In this document: one piece after another, positions 1 through 9,617 of the stretch
Layout of the letters: the number at the start of each line of letters is the position of its first letter
Position numbering within the stretch: position 1 is the first letter of the stretch
From: Streptomyces venezuelae
Lineage (GTDB): Bacteria > Actinomycetota > Actinomycetes > Streptomycetales > Streptomycetaceae
Assembly (NCBI RefSeq): GCF_008642335.1
Contig: NZ_CP029191.1
Location: 6,386,001 to 6,450,000 of the forward strand
Direction: 5' to 3'
Length of the DNA stretch: 64,000 bases
Made by a program: the position numbers and the translations under genes
The notes under the pieces: generated by a model
The model's input: only the letters and a program-made list of their open reading frames with translations
What the model was told of the DNA's origin: nothing
The model's database searches: none

Positions 1-487
1 CCAGGCACGTGCCGCTGTCCCGCTCCGTCATATGACCGATGACCGCGGCCATCGAGTCGCTGACGAGCCGCGTCGGGTCGAGGCCCGCCTCCCGCGCCGC
101 GTCCCGCAGCGCCGCCCGCTGGGCGGACCCGAAGCGCGCGGGCACGCTGATCACCGTCTGCGCCACCCGCCCCCGCGTCGCCGCCTCGACGCGTTCCCGC
201 ACCGACCGCAGGAGGCGTACGACGACCCGGTCCGCGTCGACCGGTTTGCCCCCGAGATGCACCGGACGCCCGCTGCCCACCCGGCTCTTGAGGCTCGGGA
301 ACGTCACCGGGAGCTCGCCGGTCTCCGCCTGCTCGCACAGCAGCCACGGCCCGTCGCCCCACTCCGCGTCGAGGCGCCGGCCCGGCCCGTCCGGCGGCGC
401 GTAGAGCGCACGGATGCCCGTGGCGCCGAAGTCGATGCCGAGGCTGACGGGGACCGGAGCCCCCCGCGCGGGCCCTGCCTGTGTCAT
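1..487 (-). CDS. Hsp70-like ATPase, N-terminal part (runs off the left edge)
   Basis: About 162 residues are visible from an ATG at 487; the rest lies beyond the window. The start of the protein has an Hsp70/actin phosphate-1 loop (IDFGATGIR), and near residue 110 the segment VISVPARFGSAQRAAL matches the Hsp70 pattern VITVPAYF-x-x-AQR. It is therefore a nucleotide-binding domain of the Hsp70 superfamily, but more divergent than the DnaK-like protein encoded just upstream. The ATG overlaps the stop codon of that gene (ATGA, 484-487), so the two are probably translationally coupled. The substrate-binding half cannot be seen. It is the seventh gene of the chaperone/CHAT operon. Family assignment is firm; function is inferred. 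Confidence 0.85.
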   Translation of the reverse strand, partial: MTQAGPARGAPVPVSLGIDFGATGIRALYAPPDGPGRRLDAEWGDGPWLLCEQAETGELPVTFPSLKSRVGSGRPVHLGGKPVDADRVVVRLLRSVRERVEAATRGRVAQTVISVPARFGSAQRAALRDAAREAGLDPTRLVSDSMAAVIGHMTERDSGTCL

Positions 488-2625
488 CCGCCCGCCGTCT
501 CTTCCGCGAAGCGGAGGATGCCCTCGTAGTCGGGCCGGTCGGGGAGCGTCGGCACGGCCCGCTCGGACTGGGCGACCGCCACCAGGTTCACGAGGTTGCG
601 CGCCTGCTGGGCGGTGCCGATGCTGTTGCCCTGCCGGTGCGCCTGCTTCACGTACTCGACCGCTTCGTTGATCCGCCGGACCGTCTCCGGCGGCGCGCCC
701 TCAGAGGCCAGCTCGGCCTGCCGGAACTGGCTCGCGAGGCCGCACTGCCGGTACATGTCGTCGAGCAGCAGTTCGGTGAGCCGCTTGTACTCGCCGCTGT
801 CGCCCATCGCGGCCGCCCGCTGCGCCTGCTCGATGTCGCGGCGCACCTTCATCGCCTGCACGGGCTCGATGTAGGGCCCGTACCGCTTCAGGAAGTGGTC
901 GGCCTCCCGCTCGGCGTAGCCCAACTGCTCGCGCAGCGAGGCGCTGTCGAGGACCTCGACGGGCTCGGGCGGCGGCGTGCGCGGCTTCTCCCGGTTGGGG
1001 GTCGCCTCCAGGACCATGTCCGTGCCACGCACGGAGATCTTCACCGTGATGATGCGGTCCGCGGAGTAGTTGAAGGAGACGTCGACCTGGCGGTTGATCT
1101 CGATCTCCTGCGGCAGCTCGAACTCGACGACGCCCTGTTCGTGGTTCTCGCTCGCGACCTTGCTGTCGCCCTCGTAGACCGGCACGCGGATGCGGCGGCT
1201 GTCGGTGGTGTGGAAGGTGCGCTGGCGCGGCTCGGAGAGCGGGTAGGGCGAGCCCGCCTCGATGATCTCGACGAACACGTCCCGCTGGCTGCCCTTGATC
1301 GCCGCGATGCCCATCGCCATCGGCGTCGACTCGTACAGCCCCGTGTCGCCCTTGGAGCGCCCGTCGGCGAGACTGCGGCCGCACTCCGTGCAGGAGTCCG
1401 CCCCGTACTCGTTGACCTTCGCGCACTCCGCGTCCGAGCACTCCACACCGCGCAGCGTCTCGGCGAGCACCCCCGCGCCGAACGCCACGCACTCCATCGG
1501 GTTGATGTTCCTGCGGACCTTGTCGGCGCCGAAGAACGCCTCGACGGCCTCGTACACCGGCCGGGTGAGGGTGCCGCCGCCCACCAACAGCACGTCGGAG
1601 ATGTCGTCGGTGGAGAGTTCGTAGCGGGCCAGGGACTCCTGGACGAGGTTCATGGTCCTGGCCACCAGCGGCGCGATCATCCCCTGGAACTCGCCGCGCG
1701 TCAGCTTCATCTCGACGTCGAGGACGCCGTTCTCGCTGCGGTACGCGGCCGGGATCACGATGTACGTCTCGGGCAGGTCGTTCAGCTCGCGCTTGGCGCG
1801 CTCGGCGGCCTTCTTCGCCTGGAACAGGAACGCCTTGTCGCCGGCCGGGTCCACGTGGTGCTGCTCGCGCATCCACCCGATGATCCGCTCCACGATCGCC
1901 AGGTCGAAGTCGTCGCCGCCCAGCCAGATGTCGCCCGCCGACCGCAGGACCTGGAACTGGCTTCTGCCCTCCTGGTCCTTCACGGCGTTGAGGATCGAGA
2001 TGTCGAAGGTGCCGCCGCCCAGGTCGTAGACGAGGACCCGGCTGCGGGCGCCGCCCGGCTTGTGCAGGCCGAAGGCGACGGCGGCCGCCGTCGGCTCGTC
2101 GACGATCTTCTTGACCACGAGCCCCGCCTGCTCGGCGGCCTCGCGCGTCGCGGCCCGCTGCGCGTCCCTGAAGTACGCGGGCACGGTGATCACAGCGTGC
2201 GTCACGGGCTCGCCGAGGACACGCGACGCGTCCCTGACCAGCTTGTCGAGGATGACGCTCGAGATCTCCGCCGGGGTGCGGGCCCGGCCGCCGAGCAGCA
2301 CGTGCGCGCGCGGGTCCTCGTCGGGCCCCGCCACGATCTCGTAGCTCATCCGGTCGCGCGCCTGCACCACCGACGCGTCCGCGAAGTCCCGCCCCATCAG
2401 GCGCTTCACGGAGACGATGGTCTCCTTGGGCTGCCTGATCGCCCAGTTCAGCGCGTCCTCGCCGACCAGCGGCTGGTCCTTGCCGTCGCGGCGCACGACC
2501 CCGACGACGGACGGCGTGAGCCGCTCGCCCTTGCTGTTGGTGAGCACGGCGATGTCCGCGCGGTGCGGATCGTGGGCGGCCACCGCGCTGTTCGTGGTGC
2601 CGAGGTCGATGCCGATGGCCTTCAT
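484..2625 (-). CDS. DnaK-like Hsp70 chaperone with a four-cysteine insert
   Basis: The 713-residue protein begins with the canonical ATP loop GIDLGTTNS (residues 5-13) and has the second Hsp70 signature VYDLGGGTFDISI and the third LLVGGGTLTRPVYE, so the ATPase domain looks intact. Between the ATPase lobe and the beta-rich substrate-binding domain is an insert with C396-x4-C401-x10-C412-x2-C415, which resembles a zinc-binding knuckle and is absent from housekeeping DnaK. A helical lid-like C-terminus follows, without the acidic EEVD-type tail. The start overlaps the GrpE-like stop by 4 bp and the stop overlaps the next Hsp70 start by 4 bp. I expect ATP-driven client remodelling with its own exchange factor. 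It is probably an accessory DnaK rather than the housekeeping copy, so no symbol is given. Confidence 0.93.
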   Translation of the reverse strand: MKAIGIDLGTTNSAVAAHDPHRADIAVLTNSKGERLTPSVVGVVRRDGKDQPLVGEDALNWAIRQPKETIVSVKRLMGRDFADASVVQARDRMSYEIVAGPDEDPRAHVLLGGRARTPAEISSVILDKLVRDASRVLGEPVTHAVITVPAYFRDAQRAATREAAEQAGLVVKKIVDEPTAAAVAFGLHKPGGARSRVLVYDLGGGTFDISILNAVKDQEGRSQFQVLRSAGDIWLGGDDFDLAIVERIIGWMREQHHVDPAGDKAFLFQAKKAAERAKRELNDLPETYIVIPAAYRSENGVLDVEMKLTRGEFQGMIAPLVARTMNLVQESLARYELSTDDISDVLLVGGGTLTRPVYEAVEAFFGADKVRRNINPMECVAFGAGVLAETLRGVECSDAECAKVNEYGADSCTECGRSLADGRSKGDTGLYESTPMAMGIAAIKGSQRDVFVEIIEAGSPYPLSEPRQRTFHTTDSRRIRVPVYEGDSKVASENHEQGVVEFELPQEIEINRQVDVSFNYSADRIITVKISVRGTDMVLEATPNREKPRTPPPEPVEVLDSASLREQLGYAEREADHFLKRYGPYIEPVQAMKVRRDIEQAQRAAAMGDSGEYKRLTELLLDDMYRQCGLASQFRQAELASEGAPPETVRRINEAVEYVKQAHRQGNSIGTAQQARNLVNLVAVAQSERAVPTLPDRPDYEGILRFAEETAGG

Positions 2626-3053
2626 TCGCGTACCGTCCCTTGTTCCGTGCCGCCGTCGACGGCGACGACCACCCGGGCGGCGCGCAGCACTTGCCCCCGG
2701 TATCGATACCCGCGCTGCAGGATCTCAAGGACCTCGTCGCCGGCCGCGCCGGGCGGTGCGGCGCGGACGGCCTCGACGTGGTGCGTGGCGGGCTCGGCCC
2801 GCTCGCCGACGCGCCCGACCCGTTCGAGCCCCTCATCGGCGAGGTCCCTCTCCAGCTGCCCGGCGATCAGCGCCAGACTCCCGCGATACGTGTCCACGTC
2901 GCTCGCCGCGCCCTCGGCGAGGAGCCGGTCGAAGGAGTCGAGGGCGTCGGCGCAGCGCAGCAGCAGGCGCTCGGTGAGCGCGCGGTGGACGGAGTCGCGG
3001 GCGGCCAGGGCGCGGGCGTGCTCGTAGGCGAGCCGGGCGGCCGCGTCAGACAT
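2622..3053 (-). CDS. Short GrpE-type nucleotide exchange factor
   Basis: The 143-residue protein has a helical N-terminal half (residues 1-80) and a C-terminal beta domain with the GrpE-like segment EILQRGYRYRGQVLRAARVV, which corresponds to the conserved KGY-x-x-x-x-RVLRPA-x-V of GrpE. At 143 residues it is shorter than typical actinobacterial GrpE (about 200), lacking most of the long N-terminal coiled coil. It lies directly upstream of the DnaK-like gene (ATGA overlap at 2622-2625), which supports a dedicated exchange-factor role. Its start overlaps the preceding gene by 8 bp. The assignment to GrpE rests on the C-terminal domain and gene context. Confidence 0.83.
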   Translation of the reverse strand: MSDAAARLAYEHARALAARDSVHRALTERLLLRCADALDSFDRLLAEGAASDVDTYRGSLALIAGQLERDLADEGLERVGRVGERAEPATHHVEAVRAAPPGAAGDEVLEILQRGYRYRGQVLRAARVVVAVDGGTEQGTVRE

Positions 3054-3408
3054 CGAACCGGATCAGGTCGACGAGACCGGCCGCGGGGACCGCGGTGCCG
3101 TCCTGCGGCGCGTCCGGTTCCGGCTCGGCGGCGAGCGCGCGGTCGATGTCCTCGACGGCCGCGGGGAGTTCCGCGGCGAGGTCGACGTCGTAGAGCATCA
3201 GGTCGACGAGGAGCCTGCGGCGTACGCTGCGCAGCTCGTCCCAGGCCTGCTGGGTGACCGGCGTCATCAGATGCCGGGCCAGCAGCTCGAAGGACACGTC
3301 CTGCATGTCCTTGTGGGACGTCCAGGGGGTGACCCCGGCCGGGGCGAGCAGCTCGTAGGGGGAGAGGCCGGAGGGTCCTGTCCCACTCGCGGAAGGGTCC
3401 TTGATCAC
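3046..3408 (-). CDS. 120-aa protein of chaperone operon, possible degenerate J-like domain
   Basis: I do not recognise this protein with certainty. An N-terminal SPYELL followed by helical segments and then AWDELRSVRRRLLVDLML resembles the helix I and helix IV ends of J-domain relatives (Y-x-L-L-G and L-x-D-x-x-R-R-x-x-Y-D). The HPD tripeptide that stimulates Hsp70 is absent, so a catalytic co-chaperone role is not supported by sequence. Residues 85-110 are acidic and proline-rich. The ATG overlaps the CHAT gene stop by 4 bp and the protein end overlaps GrpE by 8 bp, so it is part of the same translationally coupled unit. A scaffold linking the Hsp70 pair to the CHAT protein is conjecture. 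Confidence 0.75.
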   Translation of the reverse strand: MIKDPSASGTGPSGLSPYELLAPAGVTPWTSHKDMQDVSFELLARHLMTPVTQQAWDELRSVRRRLLVDLMLYDVDLAAELPAAVEDIDRALAAEPEPDAPQDGTAVPAAGLVDLIRFDV

Positions 3409-6400
3409 GCGACGCCGCCTCCTGCTTCATCGTCTGGGTCGTCTTCGGTGTTCTCGGCGTTCTCGGCGTTCTCGGTGTTCTCGGCGTTGTCGTCGGGCGT
3501 GAGCTCGGCGAGCCAGCGGTTCACCGCGTCGAGGAGGGCCTGTCTGATCCGGCTGTCGGTGGGCTCCGCGCGGGTGGCGCGGATCAGATGGTGCAGCGCC
3601 CACAGGATGTCGCCGTCGAGCAGCGCGCGTTCCGCGCGGCGCGTCAACTCCTCGGCCCAGGAAGCGAGGTCGGCCTCGTCGGGCGGCGGCTCCCGGCCGT
3701 CGCTGCGGATCAGGTCGCCCATGCCCTCGACGCCGAGGTGCCGGGTGAGCAGCTTCTCCATCTCGTCGAGCGCCTCGGCGAGCGTCTCGCGGTACCGGTG
3801 CGTCAGCGCCTGGCCCAGGCCCACGTCGAGGAGGCCGAGCGCGTCGTGGAGCAGCTTCAGGCGTGCGGGCACCTCGTACGTCCGCTCGTCGAGCGTGAAC
3901 ACGAAGGCGCGGGCGAGGTTGTCGCGGGCGTGGCTCGACTCCGGGTTGAGGGCCAGGGCCCTGCGCAGGTCGGTCTCGGCGCCGTACATGTCGGAACGCA
4001 TGCCGTGCTTGGTGCGGGTGTAGCCGCGCCACACGCCGCGCATGGACAGCAACGCCGAGAGCTTCGCGTTCAGTTGGCTCAGCAGCTCACGGTCGAGCGG
4101 GTGCAGCGCGGTGATCACGGACTCGACGAGCGTGACGGCCTCGTCGAGACAGCCGCCGAGCTGCACGCCCTCCTCGTCGGCGAGCGCCTCGACGCGGCCG
4201 AGGACGGTACGGATGACGGCCTTCTTGGAGCGGGCCTGCATCCCGGCGTTCCGGGACACCTTCACCAGCTCGCCCCAGTGGGCCAGGGCCTCGTCGAGCC
4301 CGCCGTCGCCGCGCGTCAGGGCCGTCCTGGCGAGCGCGAGACGGACCTGCACGGCGAGCTCGACGCCGTCCTGGAGGAGCCGGGCGTGCCGTCTCGGGAG
4401 GCGTAGGTACGCGGGATTGCGCCGCAGGAAGTCCTGGCAGGGGACGCACCCCCGCGTATGCGCGGGCTGCTCGGCGGGTCCGTCGCAGTCGTCCGGCAGG
4501 GTGGTCAGCGTCGGAAAGGCGGGGAGCGCGCTCACCGCGGCCTCGAACTTCCGCACCTCCGAGAGGGCGAAGCTCCGCGCCAACTCCGAGAAGGCCCAGC
4601 GCAGTTCCCGTACGGCGTACTCGCCCGGGTCCTTGCCCTGCTGGGCCGCGGCGTCGAGCGCGGCGGCGAGCTCGGCGAGCGGCTCCTGCAGACACAGCAG
4701 CCGCAGATACCGCGGGCCGCACGCGAGCGTGCCGCCCGAGCCCGGCACGGACGGCAGCCCGCCCACGTCCTTCAGGACGCGCGCGCCACCCAGCTCGGAT
4801 TCGAGCAGGGCGGCCAATGCCTGGTACCCGGCGGCCTGTTGGGGGCGGTCCTGCTCGGTGTGGCGCTGTTCGTAGGCCGACAGCTGCCCGAACAGATGCT
4901 GGCTGAGCTCCCAGCGCAGCGACGCCATGTCGTCGTGCGTCAGGTCGCGTTCGTAGGCGGCCGCGCGCTCGGCCCGCCAGCCGTCCCAGTACTCGTCGTC
5001 GCTGAGCAGCGTCGCCCAGTACGCGAGCGCCGACTCCCAGGCGTGCACCGCGTGTTCCCACGCGCCGCTCTGCTCCAGCTCCTGCGCCTGCCACAGCCGG
5101 GCCACGGCGAGTCCGTGCACCACCGCCATGTCGCCGGGCGCCTCCTTCAGGCGCCGCTCCCACTCCGCGGCGGCGGCCTCCCGGCCCCGCGCGAGGAGCA
5201 GCAGCAGCGGGGCGTCCTGCGGGGAACGCGCGCACAGGGCGTCCAGGAGCCCCGGGCCCTCGTCCGGCGAGAGCGCGGACAGGGCGTCGCGCAGGGCGGC
5301 GGGGGAGTGCAAGCGGTAGAGCAGCGCGTCCAGCTGGAGGCGCCGCCCCGGCAGCCGCAGCCGCTCCAGGGCGACGCGCTCGTGCCAGGACATGGTGCCG
5401 CGTTCGAGGAGCGCGTACGAGGCGTTCTTCACGACGTCCATGGAGGCGCCGGGGTCGACGCCGGCGTCACGCAGGGCGAGATAGGGGAAGGCCTGGTCCC
5501 GGACGGCGAAGGGGTCGGCGACCAGCGGAGCGCCGGTCAGCCCGTCCGCCCACGGGAGCAGCCCGATGAGCCGCCGCAGCCTGCGGCACCGCACGTCGGC
5601 CCGGTCGAGCACGCCGCCCGCCTTCTCGTACGCGGCGACAGCGGCGCTCCACCTCCCCGCCGCCTCCAGCAGCCTGCCCTCCGCGTACGCGAGATGGGCG
5701 TCGGCGTCCCGGTGGCCCGTGCACTGCCGGAACGCGTCGGCGGCGCGCTCCCACTCCTGGTGCGCGTCGGCGAGGCGGCCGCGGGCGTACGCGGCGACGG
5801 CGGGCGCGTCGCGGTGCGCCCCGAGCGCGTCGGCCTCGGCGGCGACGCAGGCCCAGTCCCCTTCGGCCTCGGCGACCCGCACGCGCGCGTACCGCCCCCG
5901 CGCCGCGACATCGAGCTCGCCGGACACGCCCTGCCGCTCCAATTCCTCGTACGCCTCGACGACACGCCGCCAGTCCTCGCCCTCGACGGCGCACCCCTCG
6001 TCGACCCGGGCCTGCACATAGCACCGCCGAACACTGACGTCGCCCCACGCTTCGCCCTCGACCCCGATCAGCCGGTAGATGTCGGCGGCGTCCTGCCACT
6101 GCTCACGCTGCTCGTGGGAGCGCGCGAGGGCGTAGTGGTAGAGGGCGGCGGCCTCGGGATCGCCGTCGACGGTGCCGGTGATCGCCTCGGTCGGAGGGGC
6201 GCCCCCCGGGAACGCGCGGGCGTAGGTCGCGACGGCCGCGCTCCAGTCGCCGGTCTCCTCCGCGCGCCGACCCTCGGCCTTGCGGCGGAGCGCGCCGACC
6301 GCGCCTTCGCGCGCCGCGTCCGGTACGCCGGTGAGGAGGCTGAGGACCGCCGCCCAGTCGCCGCGCCGATCGGCGGCGACGCGTGCGCGCGCGTAGAGGC

Positions 6401-9400
6401 GCCGGACGCCGACCTCGCCGCCCGCGTAGCCGTCGGGCAGCCGGCCGAACCCGTCGATGACGCCGTCCCACTCGCCCCGCGTGTCGGCGGCGCGCCCCCG
6501 CGAGTACAGCACCCGATCGGCCACGTCGCCGCCCCCGCCCGCCACCCCGCCGAACAACACGAGCGCGTCCTCCCACAACCCCCGCTCCTCACAGAGCCGC
6601 GCCCGCGCATACGCACAGAGATCCCCGGCATCGCCGGGCACATCACCCATGACATCCCGAGGCGACCTCGCACCGACGAACACGCCACCCGCCGCGCCGC
6701 CCGCCCCAACGACCCCGCCCGCGCGGTCGGGCACGTCGCCGGGGGGCCGCTGTGGAACTTGTGGGGTCGTGCCCGTGGTCGGGCGGGGGGTGGCTGTGGG
6801 TGTGTCGTGGGGTTCAGTGGCGTCGGCTGTCCGGTTCGGCACGGCGCAGGGTGCCTGCTGCTGGACGTGTGGGGTCGTGTCCGTGGTCGGGCGGCGGGGC
6901 GTGCCTGAGGGTGCGTTGCGCGGCACAACGGTCCCGGCCGCGCGGGCCGGCGCGTCGCCGGGTGCTCGTCGTCGGGGCTCCGCGGGCGCGCCCAGGCCCC
7001 AGGCGTCCTCGGGTTCACCCCCCGGCCCACCGGCCGCCCGGTCCTCCGTCTCCACGGACCCCCGCGTCCGGCCCCCGGCCGGTACGTCCGCGCCTGAGCG
7101 GGCCCCGGCCCCTGCCCCGTACTGCCCGGCGTCCCGGCCGTCCCCGCTCCCACCCCCCACACACTCCCCGAACGCCTCCGCCGCCGACGCCCAGTCCTCC
7201 GCCGCTGCCGCCAGGCGGCCCTCCGCGTAGCGTCTGAGCAGGTGTGTCGCCCGGAAGTCGGGTGGGAGGGGGGACAAGTTGGCCAGTGCCGCCGGCCAGT
7301 CGGCGGCTTGTGTCGACGTCAGGGCCGCCTCGTACAGCCCGCGGCGCAGGTCGCTCAGCCACGGTTCCGTGTCCCAGCCCTGCGCGGCCGCCGCGGACAG
7401 AGCCGTCAGCGCTTCGGCGTGGCGGCCCGCCTCCGCCGCGTCGCGGCCCCGCGCGAAGAGGAGGCGGACCGCGCTGTCCAGGAAGCCGCCCGCCGCCTCG
7501 TACGCCTCCGCCGCCGCGCCCCACGCCCCCACCGCGTCCGCGGCACGGGCCGCGCCGTACACCTGCCAGGCACGGCAGTCGGGACCGGCCTGCGCGAAGG
7601 CGTCCCGCGCCGCCGCCCACTCCCCGTCCTCCGCCGCCGCGCGCCCCCGCGCGTACGCCGCCCGCGCCGCCGCGTCGTCGAGGCCCGCGCACCCCGCGTA
7701 CGCCGCCTCGGCCGCGGGCCAGTCCTCCCGCGCCTCGGCGGCCCTGCCGGTCACGTACGCGGACCGGGCGAGGGCCGTGCCGTGGCCGGGGCGGAGCGCG
7801 AGGACCGCGGCGTAGCCGTCGGCGGCCGCGGCCCAGTCGTCCGCGGCCCGCGCCCGCTCCGCCGCCTCGCACACCCGCGCCACATGCAGCTCGTCGCGCG
7901 CAGCCGCGAGCCGTTCCGCGACGTCCCGCAGCCCGCCGGGGCGGACGGCGAGCACCTCCTCGTAGCGGTCGATGGCCGTCGCCCAGTCCGCACCCGCCTC
8001 CGCCGCCCGCGCCTCCTCGACGAGCGAGACGAGCCGCCGCAGCCCGGCGACCTCCGCCGCGAGCGCCCCGGGCAACGGCCCCGGCAGCAGCTCGCGCACC
8101 ACGTCGAGCTGCGCCTGTGCCCCCGCCGCGTCCCGCTCCCCGGCGAGCAGCGCGCACAGCTTCTCCAGCTCGGGCCAGGCCAGCTCGAACGCCGCCTCGG
8201 CCCGCATCCGGCGCCGCTCATCGGCGTAACTCTGCGTCGGCGTACGCAGAATGCGCTGCACCTGCGTCCAGTTCCCCAGGTCGCGCTGGAACCGCGCCGC
8301 GCCGATCAGCGCCGCGGAGCCGACGTGGCCGACGGGGCTCTGGAAGGTTCGCAGCGCGGCCTCGCCCTCGCGCAGCGGGTCCGCGACGGCCGCGCCACCC
8401 GCCCCAAACTCGTCGTCCCGGACCTCGCGCGCCTTGAACAGCCAGCCCTGCCTGCACCCCTCGTGCAGGAACAGCGCGGGGGTCGCCCACTCCACCGCCG
8501 TGTGCTCCGGCTGGTGCGAGATCCGCAGCCGCGCCGCGGCCACGGCCTCGTCGACGGTCTTGTTCGCCGCGATGCCCTTGAGCAGCTCGGGCCCGAACGC
8601 GCCCGCCGACACGTCGCTCACCCGCCCCCGCATCGCCACCACCGCGGGCACACCCCCGCCGATCAGTGCCTGCGCGAGCCCGGAGAAGGGTTCCAGGTGC
8701 GACGTGTCGGCCCCGGCGCAGAGGTTGAGGGCCACGAACCTGAGTCGCTGCGCCTTCAGGAGGATCCCGGCGAGCAGGTCCGCCGGCACGCGGTCGGTGT
8801 CCCCGCTCTCCGTCTCCAGGGCCACCACACCCTTGCCGATCTCCCGGTCGTACGCTCCGTGCGCGATCACCAGGACGGCCGTGGGCAGTTCGGAGTGGAC
8901 GCCCAGCGTCTCCTCCAGGCTCGCGCGCGTCGCCCGCTCCACCACCACTGTCTGCACGGCCACTTCGGGCAGGTCGTTGCGGATCGCCGCGACCTCCGGA
9001 GCCGTCCGCAGCGGCTGAAGCCCGCGCGGCGACGCGCACACCACGACGAGCCGGATCACGCTCGGCTCGTCCGCAGGTTCGGGCAGCCGCTGCCCGAGGG
9101 GCCCGCCCGCGAGGGAACGCACCAGGGAATAGCCGTGGTTGAGGGCGAGCGACTGCTGCGGGCTGCCGGCCGGCGCGCACAACGACTCCAGGGGCAGGTC
9201 GCGCAGCTCGGGCGGCAGGTCGAAGCGGAGCCGCAGCCCCCGCGCGGGACGCATCCCCTGCGCGCGGTCGAGCGCGGTGTCGACACACGCCCCCACACGC
9301 CCGCCGACCACGTCCTCACCGGAGCCGTCCGCGTCCGCGCGCTCGCCCTCCGCCGACGCCACGTCCCCGAACAGCAGCCGGAAGACGCCCCGCCCCAGCG

Positions 9401-9617
9401 CCCGCACCTGCGCCACGGTGTGCTGCTCGCCCATCGACGCGTACCCGAGCTCCGCCGCGATCAGCCGGTCCCACTGCTCCCGGAACGCCTCGGGCTCCCC
9501 GTCGACCGCCACCACCTCGGCCGCGCACGCGGGCCCGCCGGCCGTCACCAGGTAGCGGGACCCGCCGACGCGGCGGACCCGGATGCGCAGTTCCTCGTAA
9601 CCGAGCACGGGCGTCAC
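3405..9617 (-). CDS. Giant CHAT-domain protein with TPR-like solenoids (2070 aa)
   Basis: The start is the GTG at 9617, which overlaps the upstream stop (GTGA, 9614-9617); the reading frame stays open further upstream only as a shadow of the neighbouring gene. Residues about 185-390 form a CHAT (caspase/separase-like) domain with candidate catalytic His253 in VIAHGAYD and Cys300 in ALNLCAGAD, followed by the family-typical GG-x-P-x-VV-x-M segment. The remainder is mostly degenerate TPR-like helical repeats with a recurring W-x-x-A-x-x-x-Y pattern. A proline- and glycine-rich linker (roughly residues 820-990) splits the solenoid into two blocks. The C-terminal part (about 1710-2000) has a C-x10-C-x2-C cluster and a module shared with the neighbouring TPR protein. 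No membrane segment is seen. Inferred role: a peptidase or effector with a large sensing scaffold. Confidence 0.9.
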   Translation of the reverse strand: MTPVLGYEELRIRVRRVGGSRYLVTAGGPACAAEVVAVDGEPEAFREQWDRLIAAELGYASMGEQHTVAQVRALGRGVFRLLFGDVASAEGERADADGSGEDVVGGRVGACVDTALDRAQGMRPARGLRLRFDLPPELRDLPLESLCAPAGSPQQSLALNHGYSLVRSLAGGPLGQRLPEPADEPSVIRLVVVCASPRGLQPLRTAPEVAAIRNDLPEVAVQTVVVERATRASLEETLGVHSELPTAVLVIAHGAYDREIGKGVVALETESGDTDRVPADLLAGILLKAQRLRFVALNLCAGADTSHLEPFSGLAQALIGGGVPAVVAMRGRVSDVSAGAFGPELLKGIAANKTVDEAVAAARLRISHQPEHTAVEWATPALFLHEGCRQGWLFKAREVRDDEFGAGGAAVADPLREGEAALRTFQSPVGHVGSAALIGAARFQRDLGNWTQVQRILRTPTQSYADERRRMRAEAAFELAWPELEKLCALLAGERDAAGAQAQLDVVRELLPGPLPGALAAEVAGLRRLVSLVEEARAAEAGADWATAIDRYEEVLAVRPGGLRDVAERLAAARDELHVARVCEAAERARAADDWAAAADGYAAVLALRPGHGTALARSAYVTGRAAEAREDWPAAEAAYAGCAGLDDAAARAAYARGRAAAEDGEWAAARDAFAQAGPDCRAWQVYGAARAADAVGAWGAAAEAYEAAGGFLDSAVRLLFARGRDAAEAGRHAEALTALSAAAAQGWDTEPWLSDLRRGLYEAALTSTQAADWPAALANLSPLPPDFRATHLLRRYAEGRLAAAAEDWASAAEAFGECVGGGSGDGRDAGQYGAGAGARSGADVPAGGRTRGSVETEDRAAGGPGGEPEDAWGLGAPAEPRRRAPGDAPARAAGTVVPRNAPSGTPRRPTTDTTPHVQQQAPCAVPNRTADATEPHDTPTATPRPTTGTTPQVPQRPPGDVPDRAGGVVGAGGAAGGVFVGARSPRDVMGDVPGDAGDLCAYARARLCEERGLWEDALVLFGGVAGGGGDVADRVLYSRGRAADTRGEWDGVIDGFGRLPDGYAGGEVGVRRLYARARVAADRRGDWAAVLSLLTGVPDAAREGAVGALRRKAEGRRAEETGDWSAAVATYARAFPGGAPPTEAITGTVDGDPEAAALYHYALARSHEQREQWQDAADIYRLIGVEGEAWGDVSVRRCYVQARVDEGCAVEGEDWRRVVEAYEELERQGVSGELDVAARGRYARVRVAEAEGDWACVAAEADALGAHRDAPAVAAYARGRLADAHQEWERAADAFRQCTGHRDADAHLAYAEGRLLEAAGRWSAAVAAYEKAGGVLDRADVRCRRLRRLIGLLPWADGLTGAPLVADPFAVRDQAFPYLALRDAGVDPGASMDVVKNASYALLERGTMSWHERVALERLRLPGRRLQLDALLYRLHSPAALRDALSALSPDEGPGLLDALCARSPQDAPLLLLLARGREAAAAEWERRLKEAPGDMAVVHGLAVARLWQAQELEQSGAWEHAVHAWESALAYWATLLSDDEYWDGWRAERAAAYERDLTHDDMASLRWELSQHLFGQLSAYEQRHTEQDRPQQAAGYQALAALLESELGGARVLKDVGGLPSVPGSGGTLACGPRYLRLLCLQEPLAELAAALDAAAQQGKDPGEYAVRELRWAFSELARSFALSEVRKFEAAVSALPAFPTLTTLPDDCDGPAEQPAHTRGCVPCQDFLRRNPAYLRLPRRHARLLQDGVELAVQVRLALARTALTRGDGGLDEALAHWGELVKVSRNAGMQARSKKAVIRTVLGRVEALADEEGVQLGGCLDEAVTLVESVITALHPLDRELLSQLNAKLSALLSMRGVWRGYTRTKHGMRSDMYGAETDLRRALALNPESSHARDNLARAFVFTLDERTYEVPARLKLLHDALGLLDVGLGQALTHRYRETLAEALDEMEKLLTRHLGVEGMGDLIRSDGREPPPDEADLASWAEELTRRAERALLDGDILWALHHLIRATRAEPTDSRIRQALLDAVNRWLAELTPDDNAENTENAENAENTEDDPDDEAGGGVA
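6761..6894. repeat. 26-bp direct repeat pair in the CHAT gene linker
   Basis: Copies at 6761-6786 and 6869-6894 differ at one position (core GTGGGGTCGTG followed by CCGTGGTCGGGCGG). They encode the two PTT-x-TTP motifs of the low-complexity linker between the TPR-like blocks. This looks like a local duplication within a disordered segment. Confidence 0.6.

Noticed and set aside
481..3027. Plus-strand open frame of 848 codons opposite dnaK/grpE
   Set aside because: It is antisense to clear Hsp70 and GrpE genes, is very rich in Arg, Leu, Val and Asp as expected for a GC-driven shadow frame, and has no recognisable motif.
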